The translations under genes and the position numbers were made by a program. Below are positions 1 to 10,897 of a DNA stretch of 60,505 nt, one piece after another (the stretch's first letter is position 1; each line of letters starts with the position of its first letter). The DNA comes from Polysphondylium violaceum (lineage: Eukaryota; Evosea; Eumycetozoa; Dictyosteliales; Dictyosteliaceae). The notes beneath the pieces were generated by a model. It did not search any database. It had not been told where the DNA came from and saw only the letters and a list, made by a program, of their open reading frames with translations. The stretch is from positions 1 through 60,505 of the forward strand of contig AJWJ01000086.1 of the NCBI GenBank assembly GCA_000277445.1, read 5' to 3'.

Positions 1-169
1 TTTTTTTTTTTTTTTTTTTTTACTAATATTGTCCAAAAAGGTATTATTTATTATTATTGATACCATAGAAATTTCAATCTTGAGATTTAGTTTGTGTTTC
101 TATGCACACCAAAAATAATTATTAATGATGTGCATTTCTCTGATAGAATATTTGTTTTAGAATCTAGAT
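1..169. other. Upstream region of the first gene
   Basis: The window opens with a 22-base T run followed by AT-rich sequence. A possible splice acceptor (TTTTAG at about 155-160) lies nine bases before the first ATG and would be in frame with it, so an upstream exon cannot be excluded. Nothing else is recognisable. Confidence 0.4.
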
Positions 170-667
170 ATGGATGATAATGATAAAGTAAAAGAAACAA
201 CTGATACTTGTCCTCCTAGCACGACAGATGCAGACAAGAATAGTGGATGTAGATGTAAATGTGATGACCACGGTGATGATAATAATACAGAGGAGGTGTT
301 TATCACGCAGAGCATTGATAAACAAGTCACACCATCAATATGTAAGAAATGTGGACTTTGTAAATATGTACCACTGAAAATCCCAATGTATGCACCATAT
401 ACTTTGAAAGGATTGGATCCAAATGAACAATACTACTATTGTACCTGTGGTCTCACAACTGGACAACAACCTCTTTGTGATCAAAAATCATGTATAGGCA
501 CTAAATTCCAACCTAAACCCTTTGTTTTGGGTAAAAAGCAAACAATGTTTTTATTATGCGGTTGTAGATATACTTCCAATCCACCCTATTGTGATGCAAT
601 TCATACTAGATTACCTTTTAATCCTACTGATCCACCCTGTAAATGCTCAAAAGTTGATGAATGGTAA
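170..667 (+). CDS. CISD3-like protein with two CDGSH iron-sulfur modules
   Basis: 165 residues, one exon. The C-terminal half matches the MiNT/CISD3 layout: a KxPxxxPYxL lead-in, then two CDGSH modules. Module 1 has C91, C93 and C103 followed by D104-Q-K-S107-C108. Module 2 has C130, C132, C141 and H145 (CDAIH). CISD3 proteins bind two 2Fe-2S clusters, each by three Cys and one His, in the mitochondrial matrix. Here module 2 keeps all four ligands. Module 1 has Ser where the His should be, with a Cys next to it, so cluster binding there would differ or be lost. The N-terminus is acidic and Cys-rich (C27, C29, C31, C58, C61, C64) and does not look like a mitochondrial presequence; a targeting exon may lie upstream, or the protein may sit elsewhere. 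The family call is firm; location and partners are unknown. Confidence 0.8.
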   Translation: MDDNDKVKETTDTCPPSTTDADKNSGCRCKCDDHGDDNNTEEVFITQSIDKQVTPSICKKCGLCKYVPLKIPMYAPYTLKGLDPNEQYYYCTCGLTTGQQPLCDQKSCIGTKFQPKPFVLGKKQTMFLLCGCRYTSNPPYCDAIHTRLPFNPTDPPCKCSKVDEW

Positions 668-863
668 GCTCTCGCCCAGGACCTATCGAAATTTACAGAT
701 TTTTTTGATCACTTTTCGAAAGAACTGGAATTCAACAATACTCTATCCCTTACAATCTTTTCTGAATAAAATCTATTGGAGGAATGGGCTGATTTCTCTC
801 AAACTCGTCGATGAAACACTTTACAACAGTAATGAAATACAATTTATTTTTGGACATGTATGA

Positions 864-1514
864 TTAGAATAGAAAAACAATTACTATTAATGATAATAGT
901 GGTAGTAAAGAGAAAACAGCAGTGGTGGAAATTAGTTTAGATGCTGACGATGGTACCCATGTTTGATAAATAAACTGTGGTAAATAAAGATTAAAAGTAA
1001 CATTTACATTCTCCGCATGCTCCACTCCTAGTTGAGGAGCTGGTCGAACAAATATCTGAATATTATAATCGGGATTCGAGGAAGAATGTGATTTGACAAT
1101 TAGAGTTGGGATGTCGCTGCTGCTTGGATCCACACTTATGTATGCTTCTCTATTTGGAAATTCACCAAGAGGGACCACAGCAGTATTGTATACACATGCC
1201 TGATATCCAAAATTACAACCAGTATTATAGCCACAAATAGAAAATCTATATTGATTCTGCGCAATACTAATTAGTTTACGATGCCCATCAGTATGAACTC
1301 ATACCCATATACCTACATTATGTTCATCATATTCGTAATGATCATATTTCTCTAATGATTCTGAAAGATTGAAAAAATGGTTTCCATCTGGAGATTTAAA
1401 GATACATTTGTCCCAATCTGCGTCGAGTTTGGATATAGTTGATTGGGCCTCTATCAAATTAAAAACCAGTGCTACTAAGACAACACTGCCAAGGAGTAAT
1501 CGTTTGTTTGCCAT
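864..1514 (-). CDS. Small secreted or GPI-anchored Cys-containing protein, possibly MRH-like
   Basis: Two exons: 1514-1305 and 1256-864, joined over a 48-bp intron with GTATGAG donor and GCGCAG acceptor. The product is 200 residues. It starts with a clear signal peptide (LLLGSVVLVALVFNLIEA) and ends in a hydrophobic stretch with no cytoplasmic tail, after a small-residue SSAS site, which fits a GPI-attachment signal. The lumenal part has a CIFKSPDG segment, then YRFSICGYNTGC and a further Cys pair brought in by the splice. This spacing loosely recalls mannose-6-phosphate receptor homology (MRH) folds, but I do not see the full MRH Cys set and rate that guess low. It is transcribed away from the TrpRS gene, and the two share 331 bp of AT-rich DNA. 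Confidence 0.65.
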
Positions 1515-1845
1515 AGTGTCGTCTTTATTGTTGTTGTTGAATTAGCCGTGTGAATGGAATTCCTTATAAATCGAGAAATGACAAAAGTTTTTTTTTTTTT
1601 TTTGTTTTAATTTGAATATATTTTATTATTTTATTATTTTTTATTTCTTTATTAGTCTCTTCATCATGGAAATAATCTTGTTATAGACAACTATTATCAT
1701 TCTTCAAAAGGCTCCAACACATTATATATATATATCTAATTTTACAGATTTTTTTGTTTTTTTTTTTAAAAATTTTAAAAAAAGTGATGAAAAACGAACA
1801 AATTGCATTTTCTGCATTCATTGCTTAAAACACATTGAAAATATC
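1515..1845. other. Divergent intergenic region
   Basis: AT-rich spacer with T and A homopolymers and a short (TA) run near 1724. It must hold the promoters of the two flanking divergent genes. No specific motif is recognised. Confidence 0.4.
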
Positions 1846-3147
1846 ATGATTCATATACTTTACAATAATAGTAGAAATAAAATTAAAAAATGTTTAAACT
1901 ATTATAACAAATATTATACAACGACCACTAGTCCAATTACACCAACATCTACAATAAATAACAATAGCACGAATAATACAGAAGCAAATTTTATTTTAAC
2001 ATCTTTAGATGAAATAGATTTTAAAAAAAATGTTAGAGTATTTAGTGGTATGCAACCTACAAGTGATGCACTACATTTGGGAAACTATTTGGGTGCAATG
2101 CAAAATTGGTTAAAATTACAAGACATGATTTGCAAAGAAAACGAAACTGTACAAAACGAACGAGATAAACATTCAGTTTTATTTTCAATTGTAGATCTAC
2201 ATTCACTCACATCAACCAAATCAATATCACCCAAAACACTTCGTTCAAACATTGAAAGTGTTGCAACCAATTATTTAGCATGTGGTATTGATCCTGATAA
2301 AGTTATTTTATTCAATCAATCAATGGTTCCAGCACATTCTGAATTAACTTGGATTTTTAATTGTATCACCTCAATTGGTAAATTAAATAATATGATTCAA
2401 TTTAAAGTATTTATCTAGACCTATAGATGTAAATGTATAAAGACACTTTACTAATACTAATAATAATAATTGCTGTTATAGGAAAAAAAGAGATCTGAAG
2501 ATAATGATAATATATCTTGTGGTTTATTATCTTATCCTGTATTGATGGCAGCAGATATATTATTATATAGAACAACACATGTACCCGTTGGTGAAGATCA
2601 GAGACAACATTTGGAATTAACTAGAAAGATTGCACAAATATTTCACAATCAATATAAAACCAAAATATTCCCAACACCCATCACATTGAATCCAGTTCAC
2701 TCGAAAAAGATTATGAGTTTAAACGATGGAACTTGTAAAATGAGCAAATCTGATCCATCTGAATTCTCTCGTATCATGCTGACTGACACCGACGCTCAAA
2801 TTAAATCCAAAATTAAAAAAGCAAAAACAGATACCATCACTGGTATTTCTTTTGATCCCTCAACTAGACCAGATGTTGCCAATCTACTTGTTATTGCCTC
2901 TTCAATGTCTGGACAACCAATCGCAGATATTGTGAATGAATTTTCAAACAAGCCAACCAGTGTATTTAAAGAATTTGTCAGTGACTCTGTAATTTCACAT
3001 GTTTCTCCCATTAGAGAAAAAATTGATTATTATAAGGCACACCCTAAAAAAGTTCAAGAGGTCCTCTACAAAGGTGCAGAGAAAGCAAATATCATTGCCA
3101 ATGGTAATTTAAAGAAAATTAAAGACTTGGTAGGATTATATCATTAA
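1846..3147 (+). CDS. wars2: Mitochondrial tryptophanyl-tRNA synthetase
   Basis: Exons 1846-2406 and 2482-3147, joined in phase 0 over a 75-bp intron; product 408 residues. It charges mitochondrial tRNA-Trp with tryptophan. It is a class Ic synthetase of the bacterial type: FSGMQPTSDALHLGNYLGA holds the HIGH-like motif, MAADILLYRTTHVPVGEDQ is the Trp-binding and dimer segment, and CKMSKSDPS is the KMSKS loop. The splice joins MIQFK to EKKRSEDN, restoring the usual run between the two halves. The first 50 or so residues are Asn/Thr/Tyr-rich with basic residues and no homology, consistent with an organelle presequence. Length is normal for the family plus a leader. The function is secure; mitochondrial targeting is inferred from family type and leader. 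Confidence 0.92.
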
Positions 3148-3187
3148 TAATATAATAAATACAATAAATAAATTTTATTTATATTAA

Positions 3188-5455
3188 TTAATTATCCTTA
3201 TTGTTATGATTGTCATGATTATCTTGGATATCCAATGAATCAATGGCTGGAAACATTGTATTTATATCTTGATTATTATTTTCAGACAATGGTAAATTAA
3301 TACCATTTTGACTGTTTTCCAAATTTATGCTTTGATTCATATCGATAATATTAGTGTTTTGGAATAATGAAGCTCTTGAATTTCTTCGATGTTTAATACA
3401 ACTTGGTTTGGGTGTGTTCAGTTCGTCATGTTGGTACTTTTTCAATAGTTTTGTACAATTTCCACATGTGTGCACAGTAGTGTTTTCAATGTTATGGAAA
3501 TCTGGTAAAAATGATTCATAGTAGGGCGATGAGGGTGGACCGTCTTTGTAGTCTTTATACTTTTTAACCTCGAGAAAATCTTTTTTCAAATTAAATTCAT
3601 GGTCTACTTTACCAAGTAGATACCAGGTTTTCATCAAACCTTTGCCCTTGACATTTATGTTTTCAAACTTTTCTGAATATTCAAACTCTTCTTTGGTCAA
3701 TTGATACACTCTGTCACTGACGTGAATATGTCCTGGAATACCAGTGGACTCCATTCTAGAAGCTACATTTACTGTATCTCCCCACACATCAAAATGAGGT
3801 TTTGCATATCCTGATATGACACCTGAAATGACTGGACCACAATGAACACCAACTCTAACTTTAAGACCCAAATGAAATGAAAGATCTTTTGGAACTAATC
3901 TAAGTACATCCAAAGCAAACACCAACATTTTCGTTGTGTTTTCTTTAATATCGTCAGACTTTGGAAAAATTCCACATGTGGCCATATAAGCATCTCCAAT
4001 GGTTTTAATTTTTTCAATGCCATGTTTGGCGCATAACAAATCCATGGAGTTGAAGATTAATATCAAAACTTCAATCACTTGCTCTGGTGTGTGTATAGAA
4101 GAGAATCTAGTGAAACCAGCAATATCTAAAAAAAATACACATGCATTATTGGATCTCTCGGCCACAATATCTTGTCCATTCTCTAGCTTCATTGATACTT
4201 CTATTGGTAAAAACTTGTTGATCAATTGACTCTTTTCCTTCATCATCTTTTGAATGATTGCTTTCTTTTTTCTTTGCTCCCACAGATAAAACACTGTCAA
4301 TATTAATAAAATACAAGATGCCAAAGAGATAATAGATGGTAGAAAAGTCTTTTTACTATTTTCGTACTCAGGACTTGTAAATACCCATACTGTTAGCTCC
4401 AATTCCTCCAACTGCATCTTGGTTTCATATTTTAATCTTGATTCAAATATTGGAAGATGTTGAAGTTGTTGTAGGGTTGAAAAATTGGTTGTATTTGGTT
4501 GATAAACAATTAAACCTGTAGAAGTTGCTAAAAAAAACTTGAAATCATTTTGAAAAGATGTATCACTCCAACTAGCTTCTATATTTTCCTGAGTTAAAAA
4601 CAATCCTGCCGCTAAGCCTATACAATTTTCAATCTTTTTTTCAAATGAATCAGATTCATTAAATTCATTCCGATACACAGGTATTAACATTATTAAATCT
4701 CTATTTTTTCCTCGTAGTAATTTTTGGACTACATGAACTGTTGGTATATTATTCTCTACTGTTTTTTTTAAAGTTTTTGCCATAGTAGGTGAAGTTAAAA
4801 AATCAATACCAATTTCAAATCTTCCCTTTAAAGATTTAATAAAAAATTAGTAATGTATATATAAATATTTTCTGTTGTTATAGTTACATTATCTGGGTAA
4901 ATATATGAAACTGGAAAATGAATTGGCCTATATATTGATTCAGTGTAATCTTGCCCAATACCATCATAATCTAATAATTTAATATCTCTATGATAAATAG
5001 AGGATAGATTTTTTTCAAAATCTAATCTCTCATTATCAAATACTTTTGAAACCCACATTACATTATTTTCATTTGATTTCCGAATCGTTTTAATAAAAAA
5101 ATCTATTGGATCAGGACTAAATCTAATTTTTGGTGATATCTGATATAATCCCTTTATAAAGATTGTTTAGTTAATATTCAGATTACAATGAATATTTATA
5201 TATATTTACATTCAGAGATTCTATTGTTGCTTGCATAGCTAAAGCTCTCATTTGGATATTGTGAATTAAATATTTTGAAGCTCTTTCTAATTCCATTTGG
5301 GTATTGTGTATTTCAGATTCACTATAGTGGATAAAGGAAAATAAACTTAAACACATTCCTAGTAAAATTAAAAGAACCAAACATACAAGAAACCCATATG
5401 AAAACCCATCGATTAAAGGTGAAAAGATTTTAGATATTAGTCTTTTCATTTTCAT
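3188..5455 (-). CDS. acgA: CHASE-domain adenylyl cyclase, ACG type
   Basis: Three exons: 5455-5210, 5151-4888 and 4825-3188; product 715 residues. A membrane helix near residues 18-40 is followed by an extracellular CHASE-type sensor (ALAMQATIESL, then LTSPTMAKTLKKTVE), a second helix (IISLASCILLILTVFYLW), and a class III nucleotidyl cyclase domain. Visible catalytic features are the first metal Asp in FFLDIAGFTRF, the adenine-selecting Lys and second Asp in IKTIGDAYMATCG, and FDVWGDTVNVASRMES. In Dictyostelium ACG is the osmosensing cyclase of spores and prespore cells that keeps PKA active and blocks germination; the same role here is inferred from architecture. The C-terminal about 120 residues are Asn-rich and unconserved. 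The protein is somewhat shorter than D. discoideum ACG as I recall it. Confidence 0.88.
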
Positions 5456-6107
5456 ATCCTTTATCTATGTTTATAGAGAGTGTGATGATACTATTAATTA
5501 TTTTAATATTACTAGTATCTATAGTTGTTGATTTAAAATACGATAAAAATAGAAAATAATACACCACAGATAGATAGATAGACAGAGATACTAAAATCTC
5601 TCTTTTGGTAAATCTTTGGAATATGTAAAATTTTAAATTGGAATAGGGTGAGGTGTGGGTGAGTATGTGGTGTGAGTGTGGACGACGATATCAAATATCA
5701 ATTTAATTTTAAAAAGACTGGGTGAAAATTGTGCCCGAACGACTATTGGTTCGGGAATTATAAGTGGAGGAGAATAAAGAAAAAAAAAAAAAAAAAAGGA
5801 AAAAAAATAATGTGCATATGTGTTTGTATCTAATACGTGAAAATCTTATTCCATCCATGAAAAAATATTTTTACTTTTTTTGGAAAAATCTATTTCTTTT
5901 ATTTTTTTATTTTTAAATTTTGAACAACAACAAAAGATATCAAAAACCCCCCATACTCCCGCTTTGTATAAAATATATCTCATGATGAATAAAAATATGA
6001 ATTTACATGAAATTTAGTTAATGATAGAATCCAGATACATGTATGATAGGATATGATTGATAAATGGATAATGATAATTATAATTATAATAATAATAATA
6101 ATTTATT
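5456..6107. promoter_or_regulatory. Upstream region of acgA with a GC-rich dyad
   Basis: 652 bp between the start of acgA and the end of the VID27 gene, both on the minus strand, so this is mainly the acgA promoter. It is AT-rich with A/T runs and a GATA repeat near 5570. At 5735-5756 there is a GC-rich dyad, CCCGAAC, 8 bases, GTTCGGG, which stands out from the background. It could be a dimeric factor site or a hairpin. No coding potential is seen. Confidence 0.45.
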
Positions 6108-9100
6108 TTATTTTTTATTTGATATTACTACATCATCTGGAAAAGTAACGACGATAGAGTTGTCTCTATTGCACTTGAATTGCTCGGCTACGATATCAGA
6201 TTTATATTCTTTGATTTGATAGACATCCAAGACATTTTGTTTACATTTTCTGAAATTCCATGTGATGAGGAAACGGCCACTAGAGGTGACGATAAATGTC
6301 TCGCTGTTGTTGCTGTTGTCGAGCACGGTGTTGAATTTGGCGGGTGTGAAATTGACAACGCCACCCATTCTCTTGATGTCGATGGGCTTGAGAACCAAAC
6401 GTTTGGGCACGGGTTTACGGGCACCTAGTCTGTCTTCGAATCCGTTGGAACCGTCTTTTAGCTCGGCGGGAATGATCATGAGATATTGTTTACAGGTGGC
6501 AACGATCCATTTGCTGTCTTTGGTGACATCAATGCCCACGACAGGATCACCGATACCTGGGAGGGTGGTACGCGAACGGGCTACTGGACCAAGAGGATCA
6601 TCCGAGCCGGTGTAACGTTTGGTTGGGTCAAATTGAGTCTTGGAAAACATCTTGATCTCTCCCTTATCGGTACCAATGGCAAGGTGTCCCTCGTCAGAGG
6701 TGGCGGCACATGTATAAAAGGAACGGGGATTTGAGCCTCCGGTAAACTTGACACTGACATTCTTTGTCTTTTGACGGGGATCCACGAGGAACATCGAGTT
6801 GCCAGAATAACCAACAAAGGTGGGTTTGACAGTGGTTTCGTCATTCTTTTGTTGATGCATGATGGATTTGACGGCGGTTGGTTGTCCTTTGTATTGGAGA
6901 TCCCATTCTTCAACAATATCTGGTCTATTTAAATCAATCTTGTAGATGTTTGATGTCTTTTCAGGATTGAGCATCAAAAGGGACTGATCTTGTTGTTGAA
7001 GCATAATCTTTTTGGGTGAAAAGTTCTTTTTATCTTTGGACTTGATGTTGGTGATGGCTGTGTTGAATTTAATGTCATTCTCTCCAGTGTTAAACACACC
7101 AATGGTTGATCCTCTTACTACATATGATCTATCTTTATAACCTACAACTAATGAACTATTTTTAGCACCTTTGAAATCTTTAGAGATTTGTTTAAGACTT
7201 GGATCTTGAATTTCTTCTAAATCTGATGAATCTTCATCTGATTCCTCTGAATATTCCTCTTCTGATGATGATTCAATAATTGGTTTTCTTTTAATTGGTG
7301 TTTTAATTGGTGTTTTAATTTCTTCTTCAGATTCTTCTTCTTCTTCTTCTTCTTCCTCTGACTCTTCTTGCTCTGATTCCTCTTCCTCTTCATCTGATTC
7401 AGACTCTTCAATAACTGGTTGTCTTTTAATTGGAGGCTTAACTGGTGTAATTTCCTCTTCAGATTCCTCTTCCTCTTCTTCCTCTTCCTCTTCAGATTCC
7501 TCTTCCTCCTCTTCTGATTCTGATTGAACAACTGGTTGTTTTTTAACTGGTTTTACTGGTGTAATTTCTTGTTGAGATTCTTCATCTTCAGATTCTTCTT
7601 CACCACTTTCACCTTGCTCTTCCTCTTCTTCTTCACCACTTTCTTCTTCTTCTTCCTCACCACTTTCAAGTTCCTCTTCACCACTACCACTTTCTTCTTC
7701 TTCCTCCTCATCTTCATCTTGAGTTTGATCATAAAACTTGTTAAATTCTTTACTATCATTAAGTTCATCATCTTCCAAAGTTAATTTATCAAAATCTTCT
7801 AAATCCTTGGCTACAGTAATGAATGAATCAAGATTAATAAAACTATATGCAAAACAAACCAAACTAAACTAATATACAATAACAATAATTACCATTAAAA
7901 CCATCATCAGTATCAAAAACAATATTTGGATCATCTACATCCTCAGTAAATTGTTGAGCCATGAATTCAACCTCGTCTTTCTTTCCTTTAAACTTTGTTT
8001 GATTTGCAGACTCATAGTTGTAAATTGTAAATTGTTGTCTAAAATTCTCGTATTCTTTTGAAGCTGGGAATTTAATACTCCATCTAAGACCCTCCTCATT
8101 TGTAGAAAAGTCGTACCAAATAAACGATAATTGCTCCTACAATAATAATAATAATATACAGTTAATATACAATTACAATCACTGCATTAATAATAAAGAA
8201 TACAAACATTGAAAAACTGTGGATACATGTTAGAGTCTATGAGTTGGGATAAAATGGGTACACCACTTTGATTTAAAATGTAATATTGATACTCGATTGG
8301 ATTGGATGACTTGGTTCTAGTGATGAGCACATCGACCGAGGCATCTTTTAAATTGAATTGATCATTGGTTTCTAAATAGAGGGCGACAGATTGGTGATAC
8401 AATTGTTCACCTTTGACCTGAATGGGTGGTTGCACAGGGACTGCAGGAACAGAGGTTCCCTTTAATTCTTCTAAATTGTACAATTGTTGTTGTTGTTGTT
8501 GTTGTTGTTCTTGTGCACTACTATTATTTACTCTATCGCTCGATGTTTGCATGGGAATGGGATCAGGTCTCATTGTGGTGACTGAAGTCTGAAGAGAAGA
8601 CATGACAACGGTTTGAGTCTCTCTGCAAAAGTTGTCAATCTCGTTATCAGAGCCTGTCGAGGCGGGTTGGTGGTACTTTGATTCATATATACATTCGCAA
8701 ATCACACGGGCCAATCTATTCTGTTTGTTGATATCGTTTGATTCGCTCTCGTCAAACTCAAACATAAATCTGTTGTTTGTGCCCTTCCAGCTGTATGCGC
8801 GATGGCCCAATGGACCCGTTTCTTTGTACAACTCCAATCCTGTGGTGATGGGGAACTCAAAGTAGTTGTCTACACCCTTATCCCCGTCGCCCTCGTCCTC
8901 GTCCTCGTGTTCCTCACCATCCTGCTCCTCTTGCTGACGTAATAATTCTTCATCTACTATTCTTGTCACCTGAATTTGGAAATTAAATTTAAATTCTCCA
9001 CCTGCTCTGTGAATGACTAATTCGCAATCATTAAACCTGAGTATGGTGGTGTGTTGTGTGTGTTAATATCTATGTATGGTCCTATCGATAAAAATACAAA

Positions 9101-9221
9101 AAAAAACATACAAACATATCCATTGATTTTTGTGGTAATGATAAAAATAACCAGTACATTCTACTAAATTTGATGGTTGGTTTGAATTAAATAAATTTGT
9201 TAACCTTTTAAATAAGGACAT
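6108..9221 (-). CDS. VID27-like protein with a long acidic insert
   Basis: Four exons: 9221-9112, 9036-8208, 8136-7893 and 7810-6108; 961 residues. The N-terminus (MSLFKRL..., then [20 protein letters not shown]) is the PH-like part of VID27. The middle part holds [12 protein letters not shown] and WSIKFP. The C-terminal about 360 residues are the VID27 beta-propeller-like domain ([59 protein letters not shown]). Yeast Vid27 is a cytoplasmic protein linked to vacuolar import and degradation of FBPase, with no known enzymatic activity. A Gln run lies near residue 190, and from about 415 to 605 there is an extreme Glu/Ser/Asp tract interrupted by TPVKP/TPIK motifs, longer than I would expect for the family. 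Family call secure; role inferred. Confidence 0.88.
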
Positions 9222-9714
9222 TTTATTTAGGTTTTCTGTTTATAAATGTATGTATGTGTGTATGTGTATGTATATAATGTATGTATAAAAAAAATGTATA
9301 GAGATATCTTGTTGTGGTAATGAATAAATTGTTTGTCAATTATATTTTTTGGGGATTTTATTTTATTTTTTTTTTTTAATTTTTCAAATTTTTGCGCGCG
9401 TTCAAGACACTCATTATGAGAATTTCAAGAGGCCAAGTCTTTGGAGGAGATAGGCAAAGATACGACTTTCAACTGTATTTGGCATACTCGTTTAGTGAAT
9501 GAAATCGACTAACATGCAAAACACTTTTGAAAAGCTGTTTCTTTGCGAGGAATTAATCTCTAAACTTTTTTCATAATGATCATTATTCTAGCATTGTCAC
9601 TGACGCCTATTAATCCAACACATCTAATAAAGAAAAGCAAAGAATAAGAATGGAGAGAGCGTACGATATAAAATATTTATTACGATTATTATTATTATTA
9701 TTTATTAAAAGTTT
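9222..9714. other. Intergenic region with TATG microsatellite
   Basis: 493 bp upstream of the VID27 gene and downstream of LAMTOR3. A (GTAT)-type microsatellite lies at about 9246-9288. From about 9394 to 9640 the sequence is less biased than normal spacer and contains a 28-codon ATG-started reading frame at about 9416-9502 on the + strand. I do not recognise it and see no RNA gene. Confidence 0.35.
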
Positions 9715-10410
9715 TTACATATCTTGAAGATCAATTTGAATAGAGTTTGAAAGATTGTTTAAAGAACGAACGATATCATTTTGAGCACCTAAAATAACAC
9801 CAACATTTGAATCGGTATCTGTGACAATTGATAAAATAACATTTGTGACATTAATGTGAACAACAATTCTGTCTTCAAAATAACTGACGATTGCTTTATT
9901 CTTTCCTGAGTATAATTTACTAGCCTATAGTAATATAAGTTGTTACGTCATTAATATCTTAGCATGCATGTGTGTATACATATGCAACTATCATAGTTAT
10001 TTTTAGATTTCGATCGATGGGTAAGTTTTCATTTTCATCAAAGAGTAGAGTGCTCAATGTAGTTAATCGAATTATAAACACAAGCTATGATCGTTATTTG
10101 TACAAGGAATAATGAGAGTGGTAAAAAGATCTTTTACAAAAACACTTACTTGATCTGTTGAAGTTGAAAAAATAGAAAGAGCAGAGTTTTCAATAATCTT
10201 ATCAGCACTGTCGTTTTTATCAATCAATTTACCTAAAACAAAACCATCTCTATCTGAAAGGATAAGAGATGAATCTGGTGCAGTTCTAAAATAGTAGTAT
10301 AATGATTTATGTTAATATTGGGTTCAATGCACACATTTGAGCACTGTCAATCAAACATACGAAAGAATAGTTGATTTTAAAGTAGCTAAAAACTCTTCGA
10401 CTTTATCCAT
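9715..10410 (-). CDS. lamtor3: Ragulator subunit LAMTOR3 (MP1)
   Basis: A small gene in three short exons: 10410-10361, 10285-10150 and 9924-9715, with introns of 75 and 225 bp; 131 residues. The spliced protein reads as a roadblock/LC7-fold MP1 homologue: SLILSDRDGFVLGK, then ALSIFSTSTDQASKLYSGKNKAIVSY, then hydrophobic beta strands (RIVVHINVTNVILSIVTD) and GVILGA. Human LAMTOR3 is 124 residues with matching SDRDG and ATDQGSKLGLSKNKSI segments. It pairs with LAMTOR2 in the lysosomal Ragulator complex that recruits Rag GTPases and mTORC1 and scaffolds MEK/ERK. All joints are in frame with standard GT-AG borders. The gene is divergent from PIG-V. The family call rests on recall of the human sequence. 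Confidence 0.85.
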
Positions 10411-10897
10411 GATTTATTATATCTATATATGTTTATATCCAAACAACGAAACTTTCTACACACTTTCAATTTTGTTGTAAAAAAATTAAAAGTTTTTTTT
10501 AGTTTTTTTTTTTTTTTTTTTTTCAATTTGTTCAAGAAAAAGTTGATTGATTCTCACCAGCCCTGATTCTTATTCTTATTCTGAGGCACACATATGTGTT
10601 TGTACAGTTGATATTAGTGTACCAATGATAACTGGTGGGTGTCATGATGTCTTGAAGGCAGAGAGAAAAGCTCCTTTCTGATTGACAATGACATTTTAAA
10701 TTCATTCATACTCACAACAATAAGGTTTGGGTTTGAATAATTGGAAATGTCTTAATTCTTAACTCGAGGAGTTGCTTCTCTAGAATTGTGGGTGTGAACA
10801 AGCACTTTGCATTTTTTTTTTAAAATTTTTTTGAAGGAAGGTCTTGAGCATTTTCATTTGAGTGTTTGATTGCAATCAGCGGCACAATATCCAACAA
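10411..10897. other. Divergent promoter region, LAMTOR3/PIG-V
   Basis: 487 bp with a long T run near 10505-10524. The central 200 bp is of mixed composition. A weak C/D-box-like arrangement at 10641-10689 was considered and not called. No gene is seen. Confidence 0.35.

Noticed and set aside
1-22. Poly-T as the tail of an inserted SINE/LINE
   Set aside because: T and A runs of this length are common in the spacers here, and there is no adjoining element body or target duplication.
522-863. Open frame overlapping the end of the CISD3-like gene
   Set aside because: It is out of frame with the CDGSH gene, AT-driven and without recognisable features.
9416-9502. Short ATG frame of 28 codons
   Set aside because: Too short, no homology and no conserved context visible. 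Kept only as a note on the spacer.
10641-10689. C/D-box snoRNA-like arrangement (ATGATGT, CTGA, short GTCA/TGAC terminal stem)
   Set aside because: The C box is imperfect, the spacing is very short and no guide match was identified. Such short motifs arise by chance.
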